Assembly (NCBI GenBank): GCA_017454815.1
Contig: JAFTCG010000055.1
Coordinates: 1-32,672 of the forward strand
Source of the DNA: Clostridia bacterium
GTDB taxonomy: Bacteria > Bacillota > Clostridia > Oscillospirales > Acutalibacteraceae
Length of the DNA stretch: 32,672 nt
Reading direction: 5' to 3'
Below the pieces are notes generated by a model. It had not been told where the DNA came from. It saw nothing but the letters and a program-made list of their open reading frames with translations, and did no database searches. Positions within the stretch are counted from its first letter, which is position 1. Each line of letters starts with the position of its first letter. Below are positions 6,023 to 14,452 of this stretch, piece after piece. The position numbers and the translations under genes are program-made.

Positions 6023-7131
6023 ATGTTTTGCAAGCTCTCTGCTTTCAGATATGCGTTGATGAATCCGTCGATGTCTCCGTCCATTACGGCGTTGATGTTG
6101 CCGGTTTCGTAGTTGGTGCGGTGATCTTTTGCCATCGTGTAGGGCATGAAGACGTATGAGCGGATCTGGCTTCCCCAGGCGATCTCTTTCTGAACGCCCT
6201 TGATGTCCTCGATCCTCTCAAGATGTTCGCGCTCTTTGATCTCGAGGAGCTTTGATTTGAGCATCCTCATCGCCACCTCACGGTTCTGGTGCTGGCTTCG
6301 TTCGACCTGGGAAGCAACGACGATGCCCGTTGGGATATGCGTCAGGCGAACGGCTGACGAGGTTTTGTTGACCTTCTGGCCGCCTGCGCCGCTGGCGCGG
6401 TAGACGTCCATTTTGATGTCCTCGGGGCTGATCTCGACTTCGATCGTGTCGTCGATCTCGGGCATTACTTCGATCGAAGCGAAAGACGTATGCCTTCTGC
6501 CCGAAGCGTCGAACGGAGAAATGCGGACAAGGCGGTGAACGCCGGACTCGCTTTTCAGGAAGCCGTAGGCGTTTTCTCCTTCGACGAGCAACGTGGCGGA
6601 TTTGAGCCCCGCTTCATCGCCGTCAAGGAAATCCGCCATGGTGACCTTGTAGTTGTGGCTTTCGCCCCAGCGGGTGTACATTCTGACGAGCATTGCGTTC
6701 CAATCCTGCGCTTCGGTTCCGCCTGCGCCGGCGTGGAAAGTCAGAATGGCGTTCTTTGAGTCGTATTCACCCGTCAGCAATGTGCCGAGCGTCTGTTTTT
6801 CAAGCTCTTTCTCGACCTCATCAACGCCTTCGCGACATTCGTCAAAGAGGCTGAGGTCTTCTTCCGCGTCGGCGAGCTCGATCATAACGAGAGCGTCCTC
6901 GTAGTTTCCGCAGAGTTTTTCGTAGGATTCCACTTTGCTTTTGAGCGCGCTCGTCTTTTGAACGATTTTCTGGGATTGTTCAATGTTGTCCCAAAAACCG
7001 TCCTGCGCCGACATTTCTTCAAGCTTTGCGATCTCGCTTTTCAACCTGTCGATTCCGAGCGCTTCGCAAAGTGCGTCAAGACTTTCTTTTTTTTCAAGGA
7101 GCTCAAGTCTGAGCTGTTCGTACTGTATCAT
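6019..7131 (-). CDS. prfB: Peptide chain release factor 2
   Basis: 370 residues from ATG 7131 with AGGTGG upstream. It recognises UGA and UAA stop codons and triggers peptide release in the ribosome. SPF at 205-207 is the class-defining RF2 recognition tripeptide (RF1 has PxT). GGQ at 250-252 is the catalytic loop. The N-terminal helical domain (1-~110) and the AGAGGTEAQDW segment are standard. Unlike many bacterial prfB genes it has no programmed +1 frameshift. The usual CTT-TGA site corresponds to CTT-TGC (Leu21-Cys22, complement of 7071-7066), so the gene reads straight through. It is in the same direction as the hydrolase upstream (48-base gap) and overlaps the cyclase-family gene downstream. 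Confidence 0.97.
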   Translation of the reverse strand: MIQYEQLRLELLEKKESLDALCEALGIDRLKSEIAKLEEMSAQDGFWDNIEQSQKIVQKTSALKSKVESYEKLCGNYEDALVMIELADAEEDLSLFDECREGVDEVEKELEKQTLGTLLTGEYDSKNAILTFHAGAGGTEAQDWNAMLVRMYTRWGESHNYKVTMADFLDGDEAGLKSATLLVEGENAYGFLKSESGVHRLVRISPFDASGRRHTSFASIEVMPEIDDTIEVEISPEDIKMDVYRASGAGGQKVNKTSSAVRLTHIPTGIVVASQVERSQHQNREVAMRMLKSKLLEIKEREHLERIEDIKGVQKEIAWGSQIRSYVFMPYTMAKDHRTNYETGNINAVMDGDIDGFINAYLKAESLQNI

Positions 7132-7179
7132 TCGAAGCCACCTGTTAAATATTATTATTTTTCTTCTTAAAAATATAGC

Positions 7180-8136
7180 TTACAAAACGTATTTTGCCAT
7201 CATTTTTTCAAACATATCGTCGTAAGCGTCGGATTTTTCGGCGTCAAGAGCATCCCTGCAGCAATGGGTGCCGTAATCGAAGCAGGTGTAGTAGTGATCC
7301 ACGCCGACGGCGTTGAGCATTTCATCCAGCCTGTCGCCGTTGGAGACGGGAACGAGGACGTCTTTTCCGCTCGAGCTGAAGATCGTTGCCGGCACGTCCG
7401 CAGAAACATAGCAGCAGGGAGACACAGCCCAAAGTTTTTGCTGAACGTCTTTAGTGCCGTAGTTGATGAGGTAGACGTCTTTGCCGATGAGCGCGCCGTA
7501 GAGCTTCATCATGTCTTTTCTTGAAATCGCCCAATCTTTTTGGAGATAATTCCTGTCCGTCAGATCCGTAGGGCCGCAGTTGCTTTCGACAAGCCCGATG
7601 TGGACGGGGGAGCTGTTTTTGTAAAGATAAGAATAAAGCAAAGCAAGGTGACCGCCCGCAGAATCCCCTCTGACGAGAGCGCTTTTGAGGGTGATGCCTT
7701 TTTCAAGGCAAGTTTCCCGGACGGCTTTCATGGCGTTGTCGATGTCTTCAAGGAGAGTTTTGCAGCTGAGCCTGTGATTGCCCCTCTTGTTGGCAAGGAG
7801 CCGATAGTCGATCGTTACTCCGACGATATTGTATTTCTTCGCGGCCGCCACCGCAAGCTCTTTGCCGTAGGATTTGTCGCCGCCGACCCATGCGCCGCCG
7901 TGGATGTGGAAGAAAAGGCTTGTTTCGCCGGCAGTGTTTTCCGGGATAATGATGTCAACGGTTTGCTGAGCGTCGTTTCCGTACGGGACGTTATCCATGA
8001 AAAGAAGTCCGTCCTCAACGTAGGTTTTCAGCTCAGGCATTTTCGGGGCGGGATCGTCTTTGCCGATGCTGATGCCCAAGAGAGAAAGAACAAAGGTCAC
8101 GATCCCCATGATAAAGCTTGTAATTTTGGAAAACAT
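7180..8136 (-). CDS. Membrane-anchored alpha/beta hydrolase (sixth relative of the 18-23 kb array)
   Basis: 318 residues from ATG 8136 with GAGGTGAT upstream. Residues 1-~24 are hydrophobic (SFIMGIVTFVLSLLG) with no clear cleavage site, so the protein is probably tethered outside the membrane. The hydrolase domain belongs to the hormone-sensitive-lipase/BD-FAE type: HIHGGAW oxyanion motif (78-83), GDSAGGH with S159 as nucleophile, D259 (SGKDVLVP) and H291 (GTHCCRD) as the rest of the triad. It shares the array's RLSCKTLLEDIDNAM, NCGPTDLTD and C-terminal KYV features. The DVLVPVSN region is closest to the first array member (18071). The substrate is not known. It lies 19 bases after the membrane protein gene, downstream of dnaA. 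Confidence 0.85.
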   Translation of the reverse strand: MFSKITSFIMGIVTFVLSLLGISIGKDDPAPKMPELKTYVEDGLLFMDNVPYGNDAQQTVDIIIPENTAGETSLFFHIHGGAWVGGDKSYGKELAVAAAKKYNIVGVTIDYRLLANKRGNHRLSCKTLLEDIDNAMKAVRETCLEKGITLKSALVRGDSAGGHLALLYSYLYKNSSPVHIGLVESNCGPTDLTDRNYLQKDWAISRKDMMKLYGALIGKDVYLINYGTKDVQQKLWAVSPCCYVSADVPATIFSSSGKDVLVPVSNGDRLDEMLNAVGVDHYYTCFDYGTHCCRDALDAEKSDAYDDMFEKMMAKYVL

Positions 8137-8155
8137 GTGATCACCTCACTATTTA

Positions 8156-8887
8156 TTACCACACAAGTTCTTCATAGTATGGTTCAAGCTCATTCACGTC
8201 CACGTTTTCGATATATGAAACCATATATCTGAAGGTAAAGGTTTTGTCGTTGAACGCGAAGGCAATATGGTCAAGAGTAGTCTTTTTTTCATCGCTTAAA
8301 AAAACGATGCAGTAGTCGCCGACTTCTTCAACTTCGGCGTTGGGGAAGAGTGAAACAAGACGCTGTTTTTCCGAATTGTACTCCGATCTCGGCAGCGTCC
8401 ACTGGGCGAATATGTCGTAGTTGAGGTCGGGATAATTGCGGTAACGGTAAAAATAGCGGACGTTTTCCGCGCCGGAGGGTATCTGCCCCGGGAACATATC
8501 CCCGTAAGTTATGAAATAAGCGGGGCAATCCTCGTCGAATGCGAGGTAGTCCCCTGCGTCACTCGTAACGGAAGCGCACGGCGGCATGATCGAAAAAGCG
8601 ATCAGGAAAACGAAAGAAAGCACAACGCTTGTAGCAAGCAGGGCAAAAAGCACGGTTTTTGTTTTCCTGCCGAATCTTTTGTAAAAAACGATCATCAGCA
8701 CGCCGACAACTGTCGGGAGCAAAACCATCAGCGAATAGAAGATCATCCTGCCCGGAGAAATGACTTTGAAACAGGAGAACTGCCTGTGCAGGCCGATCAG
8801 AACGAGCATATAGGCGACCAGGCCGGCGGCGGACAGCAGTGCGCAGATAATATACGGGATCGGCGACTTCTTTTTTGGAGCCTCCAT
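8156..8887 (-). CDS. Uncharacterised membrane protein with C-terminal soluble domain
   Basis: About 243 residues. The ATG at 8887 overlaps the dnaA stop by one base (TGATG); a TTG at 8890 is also possible. GGGAGGT inside the dnaA 3' end is the ribosome site. Three hydrophobic segments (about 10-34, 46-68, 78-102) are followed by a ~140-residue soluble region (DYLAFDEDCPAYFITYGD... to the end), rich in aromatic and acidic residues and probably extracytoplasmic. I do not recognise the family. Coupled translation with dnaA and the adjacent hydrolase suggests one transcript. Confidence 0.75.
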   Translation of the reverse strand: MEAPKKKSPIPYIICALLSAAGLVAYMLVLIGLHRQFSCFKVISPGRMIFYSLMVLLPTVVGVLMIVFYKRFGRKTKTVLFALLATSVVLSFVFLIAFSIMPPCASVTSDAGDYLAFDEDCPAYFITYGDMFPGQIPSGAENVRYFYRYRNYPDLNYDIFAQWTLPRSEYNSEKQRLVSLFPNAEVEEVGDYCIVFLSDEKKTTLDHIAFAFNDKTFTFRYMVSYIENVDVNELEPYYEELVW

Positions 8888-10182
8888 CAATCGCGTACCT
8901 CCCGGACATTTTTGATGATGTCCTCGACGGTATTCCTCAGGGCGGAGTTGCGCTCCATCTCTTTTTTGACCTTTTTGACGCCGTAGAGGACGGTGGAGTG
9001 GTCTTTACCGCCGAATTCGTCACCGATCTGGCCGGAGGAAAGGCCGGTCGTTTCCTTGATCACGTACATCGAGATCTGGCGGCACTTGGACGTGGTGGCA
9101 TCCTGACGCTGGGAGCGAATGTCATCGGGGGAAATGTTGAAAGTTCTGGCAACCTCGGCGATGATTTTTTCAACCGTGATCACAGGAGGCTGTTCGTCGT
9201 GAAGGATGTCTTTTATGGCATTCTGCGCCATTGCGATGTTGGCGGGGGAGCCGAGGTCGATGCTCGCCTTCATCCTCTTGACCGCGCCCTCAAGCTGACG
9301 GATGTTGCTCTTGAGCTTTTCGGCGATGTACATGACGACGTCGTCTTTGAGCTTTATGTTGAGCGAATCCGCCTTGCGCTCGATGATGACGATCCTGGTT
9401 TCGATGTCGGGCGGCTGGATGTCCGCGAGCAAGCCCCATTCAAACCTTGTGCGAAGACGTTCGTCGAGCCTTGCGATCTCTTTCGGGGGACGGTCGCTCG
9501 TCAGAACGATCTGTTTTCCGGCGTCGGTCAGCTCGTTGAACGTGTGGAAGAATTCTTCCTGAGTTGTTTCTTTGCCGCCGATGAACTGGATGTCGTCGAC
9601 CAAAAGGACGTCGCTGTTTCTGTATTTCTCGTGGAAGAGATCCATTTTGCTGAGTTTAAGGTGTTCGATCAGCTCGTTGGTAAAGGTTTCTCCCTTTGTC
9701 GAAACGATGTTCGCCGAGGGGTTTGACTTGCTGATCTCGTTGCAGATGGCGTTGAGCAAATGCGTTTTGCCCAGACCCGAGTGGCCGTATATGAAAAGCG
9801 GGTTGTAGGCTTTTCCGGGGTTGTTTGCGACAGCCATTGCGGCGGCGTGAGCGAACTTGTTGGAAGAACCGACAACGAAAGTTTCAAAAGTGTTGTCGCT
9901 GTAGCTGTCAACCGAAGGGACGTCCTTCTGCACGGCGGTGGATGTAACGCTCACGTCAACAGGAAAACCGAAAACCTTTTCAAAAGCGTCCTGCAGAACG
10001 CCCTTGAATTTCGCGTCGATGATCTTCTTCTTGAATTCAACGGTGGACAAGATGGCGGTGTTGTTTTCTCCGTCAAAATCAACGAACTCCAGATCCTTGA
10101 ACCAAAGGTCAAAGATCGCTTCGGAGATGTTGTTCTGACACTCCTTTTTTACATCTTCCCAAAGGGGTTCAAAAGATTGCAT
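8887..10182 (-). CDS. dnaA: Chromosomal replication initiator DnaA
   Basis: 431 residues, ATG 10182 behind CGAGG. DnaA is the AAA+ protein that opens oriC. Domain I is at 1-~85, a short linker follows to ~98, then the ATPase core with Walker A GHSGLGKT (133-140), Walker B VLLVDDIQF (192-200) and the sensor/arginine-finger region RLRTRFEWG (242-250). Domain IV has ISMYVIKETTGLSSGQIG and GGKDHSTV (391-398), the DnaA-box-reading helix. Length and motifs are those of a working DnaA. The setting is odd: the neighbours are tarJ upstream and a membrane protein plus hydrolase downstream, with no dnaN or recF and no cluster of DnaA boxes seen. It could be the sole dnaA moved away from the origin, or a paralogue. 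Confidence 0.95.
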   Translation of the reverse strand: MQSFEPLWEDVKKECQNNISEAIFDLWFKDLEFVDFDGENNTAILSTVEFKKKIIDAKFKGVLQDAFEKVFGFPVDVSVTSTAVQKDVPSVDSYSDNTFETFVVGSSNKFAHAAAMAVANNPGKAYNPLFIYGHSGLGKTHLLNAICNEISKSNPSANIVSTKGETFTNELIEHLKLSKMDLFHEKYRNSDVLLVDDIQFIGGKETTQEEFFHTFNELTDAGKQIVLTSDRPPKEIARLDERLRTRFEWGLLADIQPPDIETRIVIIERKADSLNIKLKDDVVMYIAEKLKSNIRQLEGAVKRMKASIDLGSPANIAMAQNAIKDILHDEQPPVITVEKIIAEVARTFNISPDDIRSQRQDATTSKCRQISMYVIKETTGLSSGQIGDEFGGKDHSTVLYGVKKVKKEMERNSALRNTVEDIIKNVREVRD

Positions 10183-10231
10183 AAAATAACCTCGTTTAAT
10201 CTGTATATAACAATTCAGCGGTGAATATGAT

Positions 10232-11272
10232 TCAAAATACCATTTTCATAATTCTCTTGCCGAGCGCCTGGGATTTTGCGGCGTCGTCAAACGCACGGTA
10301 ATAACCGTTGACGTTGTCGATAACGTCGATGCCTTCGACGAGACGAAGGATCCTTTCGCGAAATTCGGGGAGAGTCAGAAGTCCGACCGCCTTTTCAAAG
10401 TCACAGCGGACGCTTCTGGTCGTTCCCATGAGGGTGAGACCGTGCTCGAGCACCATTCTGGTGTTGATGGGAGCGTTGTCATTGGACACGCCGCTGAGGA
10501 TGATCTTTCCGCCCGAACAAAGCTTGTCGATCGCCTGATTGACGGCGGAAGCGGCGGCGTTGCCGCCAACGGCTTCGATCGCAACGGAGACGTTGGGCAT
10601 GGATTCGATGTTGTTGACAAAATAAGTGTCGGCGAAATCGAACTTCGCGAGCTTTTCGGGGCTCAGGCCGACAACGCTGACGTCGGCGCCGATGCCGTAT
10701 TTTGCGACGAGGGAAATGATATATCCCATGATCCCGTCGCCCCAAACTGCGATTTTCTTTTCCTTCTTTTCCCAGAGCCCTGCCCTTCTCATCGCGCAGC
10801 AACCGACGGAGATGAGTTCGCTGAAAACAGCCTCCGCGCCGATGCCGTCGGGGATCTTTATAAGATATTCAGATTCGGTGTTGATGATCTCCTTGCTGAA
10901 GCCGTCGAAGTTGCTTGAACGGAAGCGGGATTCGGGGCAATAGTTGTCAAGGAGCTTGTCGTCGTTGCGCACGCATTTGATGCATTTTGTGTTGTCGCAG
11001 TCCGCTTTCAGGCACGGGAGCATAACAACGCGCTGCCCGGGCTCAAATTCGCCGGACTTGTCCCTGATGACAACGCCCGTCGCCTCGTGGATCAGGCTCA
11101 TTGGGAATTTCTTTTTCAGAACGTTTACGTCACGGTTTCCGAGGTAATACCTGATGTCGGCTTTGCACACGGCGAGGTATTCCGGGCGGACAAGGATGCC
11201 GTCGCAGTTGAGGTCTTCGATAAAAATCTCAAACCTTTTCGGCTCGGTGATCTTATAACTTTTAACAAACAC
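10232..11272 (-). CDS. tarJ: Ribulose-5-phosphate reductase (TarJ-like zinc alcohol dehydrogenase)
   Basis: 346 residues from GTG 11272; AGAGGTG lies 7-8 bases upstream. TarJ reduces ribulose-5-phosphate to ribitol-5-phosphate with NADPH, for CDP-ribitol and ribitol teichoic-acid-type polymers. It has the medium-chain dehydrogenase layout. C36 and H62-E63 are the catalytic zinc ligands. KADIRYYLGNRD (37-48) and LIHEATG are typical of the TarJ group. A cysteine cluster near 87-112 may hold a second zinc. The Rossmann motif is VWGDGIMGYIISLVAKYG. It follows tarI by 18 bases and shares its promoter. The pairing supports the TarJ role over a general alcohol dehydrogenase. Confidence 0.85.
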   Translation of the reverse strand: MFVKSYKITEPKRFEIFIEDLNCDGILVRPEYLAVCKADIRYYLGNRDVNVLKKKFPMSLIHEATGVVIRDKSGEFEPGQRVVMLPCLKADCDNTKCIKCVRNDDKLLDNYCPESRFRSSNFDGFSKEIINTESEYLIKIPDGIGAEAVFSELISVGCCAMRRAGLWEKKEKKIAVWGDGIMGYIISLVAKYGIGADVSVVGLSPEKLAKFDFADTYFVNNIESMPNVSVAIEAVGGNAAASAVNQAIDKLCSGGKIILSGVSNDNAPINTRMVLEHGLTLMGTTRSVRCDFEKAVGLLTLPEFRERILRLVEGIDVIDNVNGYYRAFDDAAKSQALGKRIMKMVF

Positions 11273-11290
11273 TAAACAGCACCTCTTTGT

Positions 11291-11998
11291 TTATCTGTTG
11301 GCACGGATCATTGATTTGATCAAAAGAAGGTCTTCCATGGTCGTCAACTTCAGGTTTGTTCTGTCGCCGAGGGCAAGACCTATCTTTTTGCCGCCGTGGA
11401 GAACAAGTCCGCAGTCGTCGGTCATCGACGGACGCTCGTCTTCGGGGAGAGAAAAATAGCTGTCGTAGGAATCCCTGATGATTTTGTAGGTGAACGACTG
11501 GGGAGTCTGACCGCGGTAGAATTCCTTCCTGGGCGGGATCGAGTCGATGTATTCGCCGTCAAGGCTGGTGATTATTGTGTCGACAGCGGGGATGACGGTG
11601 TCGCAGGCGCCGTATTTTTTGACTTTTTCGATGTTGTCGTTGATGATCCTCTGGGAGACGAGCGGGCGCGCGGCGTCGTGGATGACAATGATATCGTCGT
11701 CGGAAACGGAATCTTTTATTGCGTCAAGCGCGTTGAGAGAGGAATGCTGTCTCGTCTTGCCTGCGTCGGTGATCCAGCGCACTTTTCTGATGTCGTATTC
11801 TTTCAGCCAGACCTTGAGATCGTTTTGCCACTCTTTGACGCAGACGACGCAGATGGCGTCGATGTTTTCGTTCACGTCAAACGATTCCAGGGTGTGGATC
11901 ACAACGGGTTTTCCGTAGATTTCCAAAAACTGTTTGGGCATATCGATGATGCCCATACGGGATCCTTTCCCGCCGGCAAGTATAACTGCAACATTCAT
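11291..11998 (-). CDS. tarI: Ribitol-5-phosphate cytidylyltransferase (TarI/IspD family)
   Basis: 235 residues from ATG 11998, with AAAGGAGAT upstream. It joins CTP and ribitol-5-phosphate to give CDP-ribitol. ILAGGKGSRMG (7-17) is the nucleotide-binding signature and DMPKQFLEI follows. VIHDAARPLV and RGQTPQSF are the conserved active-site blocks of the IspD/TarI family. The family also includes IspD of the MEP pathway; the adjacent tarJ and the MPKQFLEI form favour TarI. First gene of a two-gene unit with its own promoter. Confidence 0.85.
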   Translation of the reverse strand: MNVAVILAGGKGSRMGIIDMPKQFLEIYGKPVVIHTLESFDVNENIDAICVVCVKEWQNDLKVWLKEYDIRKVRWITDAGKTRQHSSLNALDAIKDSVSDDDIIVIHDAARPLVSQRIINDNIEKVKKYGACDTVIPAVDTIITSLDGEYIDSIPPRKEFYRGQTPQSFTYKIIRDSYDSYFSLPEDERPSMTDDCGLVLHGGKKIGLALGDRTNLKLTTMEDLLLIKSMIRANR

Positions 11999-12037
11999 AT
12001 TCCCGATCTCCTTTTTCGGATTTTTGAGTCAAAATTA

Positions 12038-12066
12038 ATAATACAACTTTTTCATTCTTTTGTCAA
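12038..12066 (-). promoter_or_regulatory. tarIJ promoter overlapping the end of the GH13 gene
   Basis: On the minus strand TTGACA (complement of 12066-12061), exactly 17 bases, then TATTAT (complement of 12043-12038). The -35 box lies within the last codons (Leu-Thr) of the GH13 gene. Predicted start near 12031, 33 bases before tarI. Confidence 0.75.
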
Positions 12067-13917
12067 CAGAACTATAGCGGCGCAATCGCCGTCAACCTTG
12101 ACGCAGCAGCCTTCGGACGGCGCGCCCGAAAGCACTTTTTTAACGGCGTATCCTTCGGGGAGATTGTAGTCGATCGCGTGCGGGTTTCTGTTGGCGATAG
12201 TCATGACGTGATCGCGTTCGCCGTGACGGATAAATGCTATGCAGCCGCACACGTCGGACACAAGCTCAAAGTCGCCCGTTTTAAAGCAATCATGGTCTTT
12301 TCTGATCTTGCCGAGGGTGCGATAATAATCGGTCAGATCCTCGTCCTCCTCGCCCCAGGGGAAAAACCTGCGGTTGAACGGATCGGCGTATCCGGAGAGC
12401 CCCGCCTCGTCACCGTAATAAATCGAGGGGATGCCGGGCAGGGTGAACTGGATCGCTGCGGCGATCTTCAGGAGCTTTTTGCCGCGTTTGAGCTGTTGGG
12501 AGCTCATGGGATGCTCGGACTGCCACTTCCTGTCGCGCCCCTGCGAGTTTTCCCCCGCGAGAACGTTGACGATCCTTGAGGTGTCGTGCGTGCCGATATG
12601 ATTCATCAGAACGTCAACGCATGGCTTCGGATAGTTTTCCAGGACGGTCAGGATCATGTTGCCGAAACCGTTCGTGTCGCCGGTGCGAACAAAACGGCAG
12701 ATCGCCTCGCAGAACGGATAGTTCATCACTCCGTCAAGCTGATCGCCCAGGAGATATCGCCTTCTTTGGGAATAGCTCGTCTTGTTCGACGCGTCCTCCC
12801 AGACTTCGCCGAGGATGTAAGCTTCCCGGTTTTCCTGCTTTACGGCGAGCCTCAACCTGTCGAGGAAAACGTCGGGCAGTTCGTCCGCAACGTCAAGCCT
12901 CCAGCCGGAAGCTCCGGCGCGAAGCCACTTGCGGATTATTCCATCCGGCCCGGAGATGTAGTCGAGATATTTTTCGTCGTCCTCGTTGATCTCGGGCAGG
13001 ATCCTGATTCCCCACCAGCTGACGTAATCGTCCGGCCAGTTTTTGAACTTGTACCAATCGTAATACGGCGATTCCTTCGACTGATATGCGCCGACGGAGT
13101 CATAATTGCCGTAAAAATTGAAGTATTTGCTGTCGATGCCGGTGTGGCTGAAAACGCCGTCAAGGATGATCTTTATGTTTTTATCCTTTGCTTTTTTGCA
13201 AAGGGATCTGAAATCCTTTTCGGTTCCGAGCAGGGGATCGATGAGCTCGTAATCCCCGGTGTCGTACCTGTGGTTTGACTGCGCCTTAAAAATGGGATTA
13301 AGGTAGATGCAGGTAACGCCGAGCGAGGAAAGATAGTCCAGCTTTTTTTCAATGCCCTTGAGGTCGCCGCCGAAGAAATCGTTGTTGTGGACGATCCCGT
13401 TTTCATCCGGAGCCCATTTGGGCATGGCGAAGATGTCGTTTTGCATGATTCTGTCCGGGGGCACGTCCTTTTTCGCCGAGCCCGAAGCGCAGAACCTGTC
13501 GGGGAAGATCTGATATATCACCCCGCCCTTGAAGCTATCGGGAGTTTCAAAATCCTTGTCGAAAACGGTGAGCTGCCAGTTTTCACCGCTGTCGGACAAA
13601 GCGCCCTGACAGCCGTTGATTTTTGTAATAGTCTGCCTGCCGGAAGGGGTGTCGTATTCGAAACGGTAGAAATACAGTCCTTTTTCGTGCACGCAGTGGG
13701 AGAGCCTCCACCATTCCTCGTGTTCGCCCTCCATGCGCTCCCAGTCAAATCCGATGCGGTGGCATCTGCCGTTGTCGTTGAAGAGAAGGAGATAAACTGC
13801 GCTGACCTGATAATATCTCGGCATCACGATGCGAAAAACGATCTCCTCGCCTTCGCGCACTGCACCGAATTTGCTTTTGTGATAGCTGAGCCTTGAATTG
13901 TATGCGATGTGTTCCAT
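12052..13917 (-). CDS. GH13 alpha-glucanase (neopullulanase/cyclomaltodextrinase-like), cytoplasmic
   Basis: 621 residues from ATG 13917 (a GTG two codons earlier, 13923, is less likely). No signal peptide, so it probably acts on imported maltodextrins or glycogen in the cytoplasm. An N-terminal beta-rich domain (~1-125) precedes the (beta/alpha)8 barrel. GH13 regions, numbered from the GTG: I DGVFSH (255-260), II GWRLDVAD with nucleophile D344, III ILGEVWED with acid/base E373, IV NHIGTHDTSR with D447. VIYQIFPDRF and the insert KWAPDENGIVHNNDFFGGDLKGI are typical of neopullulanase-type enzymes. A C-terminal beta domain ends the protein. It lies 13 bases after the small membrane protein gene, so it is probably co-transcribed with it. 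Exact substrate preference is inference. Confidence 0.88.
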   Translation of the reverse strand: MEHIAYNSRLSYHKSKFGAVREGEEIVFRIVMPRYYQVSAVYLLLFNDNGRCHRIGFDWERMEGEHEEWWRLSHCVHEKGLYFYRFEYDTPSGRQTITKINGCQGALSDSGENWQLTVFDKDFETPDSFKGGVIYQIFPDRFCASGSAKKDVPPDRIMQNDIFAMPKWAPDENGIVHNNDFFGGDLKGIEKKLDYLSSLGVTCIYLNPIFKAQSNHRYDTGDYELIDPLLGTEKDFRSLCKKAKDKNIKIILDGVFSHTGIDSKYFNFYGNYDSVGAYQSKESPYYDWYKFKNWPDDYVSWWGIRILPEINEDDEKYLDYISGPDGIIRKWLRAGASGWRLDVADELPDVFLDRLRLAVKQENREAYILGEVWEDASNKTSYSQRRRYLLGDQLDGVMNYPFCEAICRFVRTGDTNGFGNMILTVLENYPKPCVDVLMNHIGTHDTSRIVNVLAGENSQGRDRKWQSEHPMSSQQLKRGKKLLKIAAAIQFTLPGIPSIYYGDEAGLSGYADPFNRRFFPWGEEDEDLTDYYRTLGKIRKDHDCFKTGDFELVSDVCGCIAFIRHGERDHVMTIANRNPHAIDYNLPEGYAVKKVLSGAPSEGCCVKVDGDCAAIVLLTKE

Positions 13918-13930
13918 GTTCACCAGAGCC

Positions 13931-14344
13931 TTATTGCAAAATATTTGAGTCGGAAGACGCGCCGGTCTCCCCGACTTCGCCCTGAACGTCCTGCGAGGGC
14001 TGATCCTGTTCGGAGCGTTCGCGGATCATGTCGATGATGTCCCCGTCGGTGACGGTGTACGTTTCGGAAACGGTCGTCGCGCCGACGCTGTCAAGCCCTT
14101 CCACGCTTTCGTGGGAAATACCAATCACGGTGAAGACGACGAAGTACGACAGCAGGAAACACAGCAGGACCGCAAGGACGATCAGAAATCTTCTGAGAAA
14201 GATCCTTTTTCCATCAAGCTCGTAAGTTGTGCTGCTGCGCTTGCTTTTGTCGTAGCGCGTGCCGGGGTAATCCTTGGAGAAGTCGTAAAAACATTTTCTT
14301 CTCCTCAACGTTTTCATGCTGTTTTCTTCAAACTTGTCAGACAT
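13931..14344 (-). CDS. Small single-pass membrane protein, unknown
   Basis: 137 residues, ATG 14344 with AAGG further upstream. A basic cytoplasmic N-terminus (~1-50, with LRRRKCFYDFSKDYPGTRY) is followed by one long hydrophobic segment (~52-75, FLIVLAVLLCFLLSYFVVF). A ~60-residue acidic, Ser/Gln-rich low-complexity tail then lies outside. The tail contains VTDGDIIDMIRER. No family recognised. It is the first gene of the unit with the GH13 enzyme and lies divergent from mecA across 108 bases. Confidence 0.7.
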   Translation of the reverse strand: MSDKFEENSMKTLRRRKCFYDFSKDYPGTRYDKSKRSSTTYELDGKRIFLRRFLIVLAVLLCFLLSYFVVFTVIGISHESVEGLDSVGATTVSETYTVTDGDIIDMIRERSEQDQPSQDVQGEVGETGASSDSNILQ

Positions 14345-14382
14345 AATTGCACCAAACCTTGAAAAATCCCAGATTTTTTGTA

Positions 14383-14411
14383 TTGCGAAACGATCGCACC
14401 GGTAATATCAT
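14383..14411 (+). promoter_or_regulatory. Possible mecA promoter
   Basis: TTGCGA (14383-14388), 17-base spacer, TATCAT (14406-14411) in the divergent 14345-14452 spacer. Weak match; TATAAG at 14417 is an alternative -10 without a good -35. Confidence 0.35.
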
Positions 14412-14452
14412 AGTAATATAAGAACAAATATAAAGGTGACGGAGGCGTGAGA

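Noticed and set aside
10183-10231. Origin of replication next to dnaA
   Set aside because: No TTATNCACA-type boxes or AT-rich repeats were seen in the short spacer or nearby; only isolated near-matches such as TTTTCCACA around 5994.
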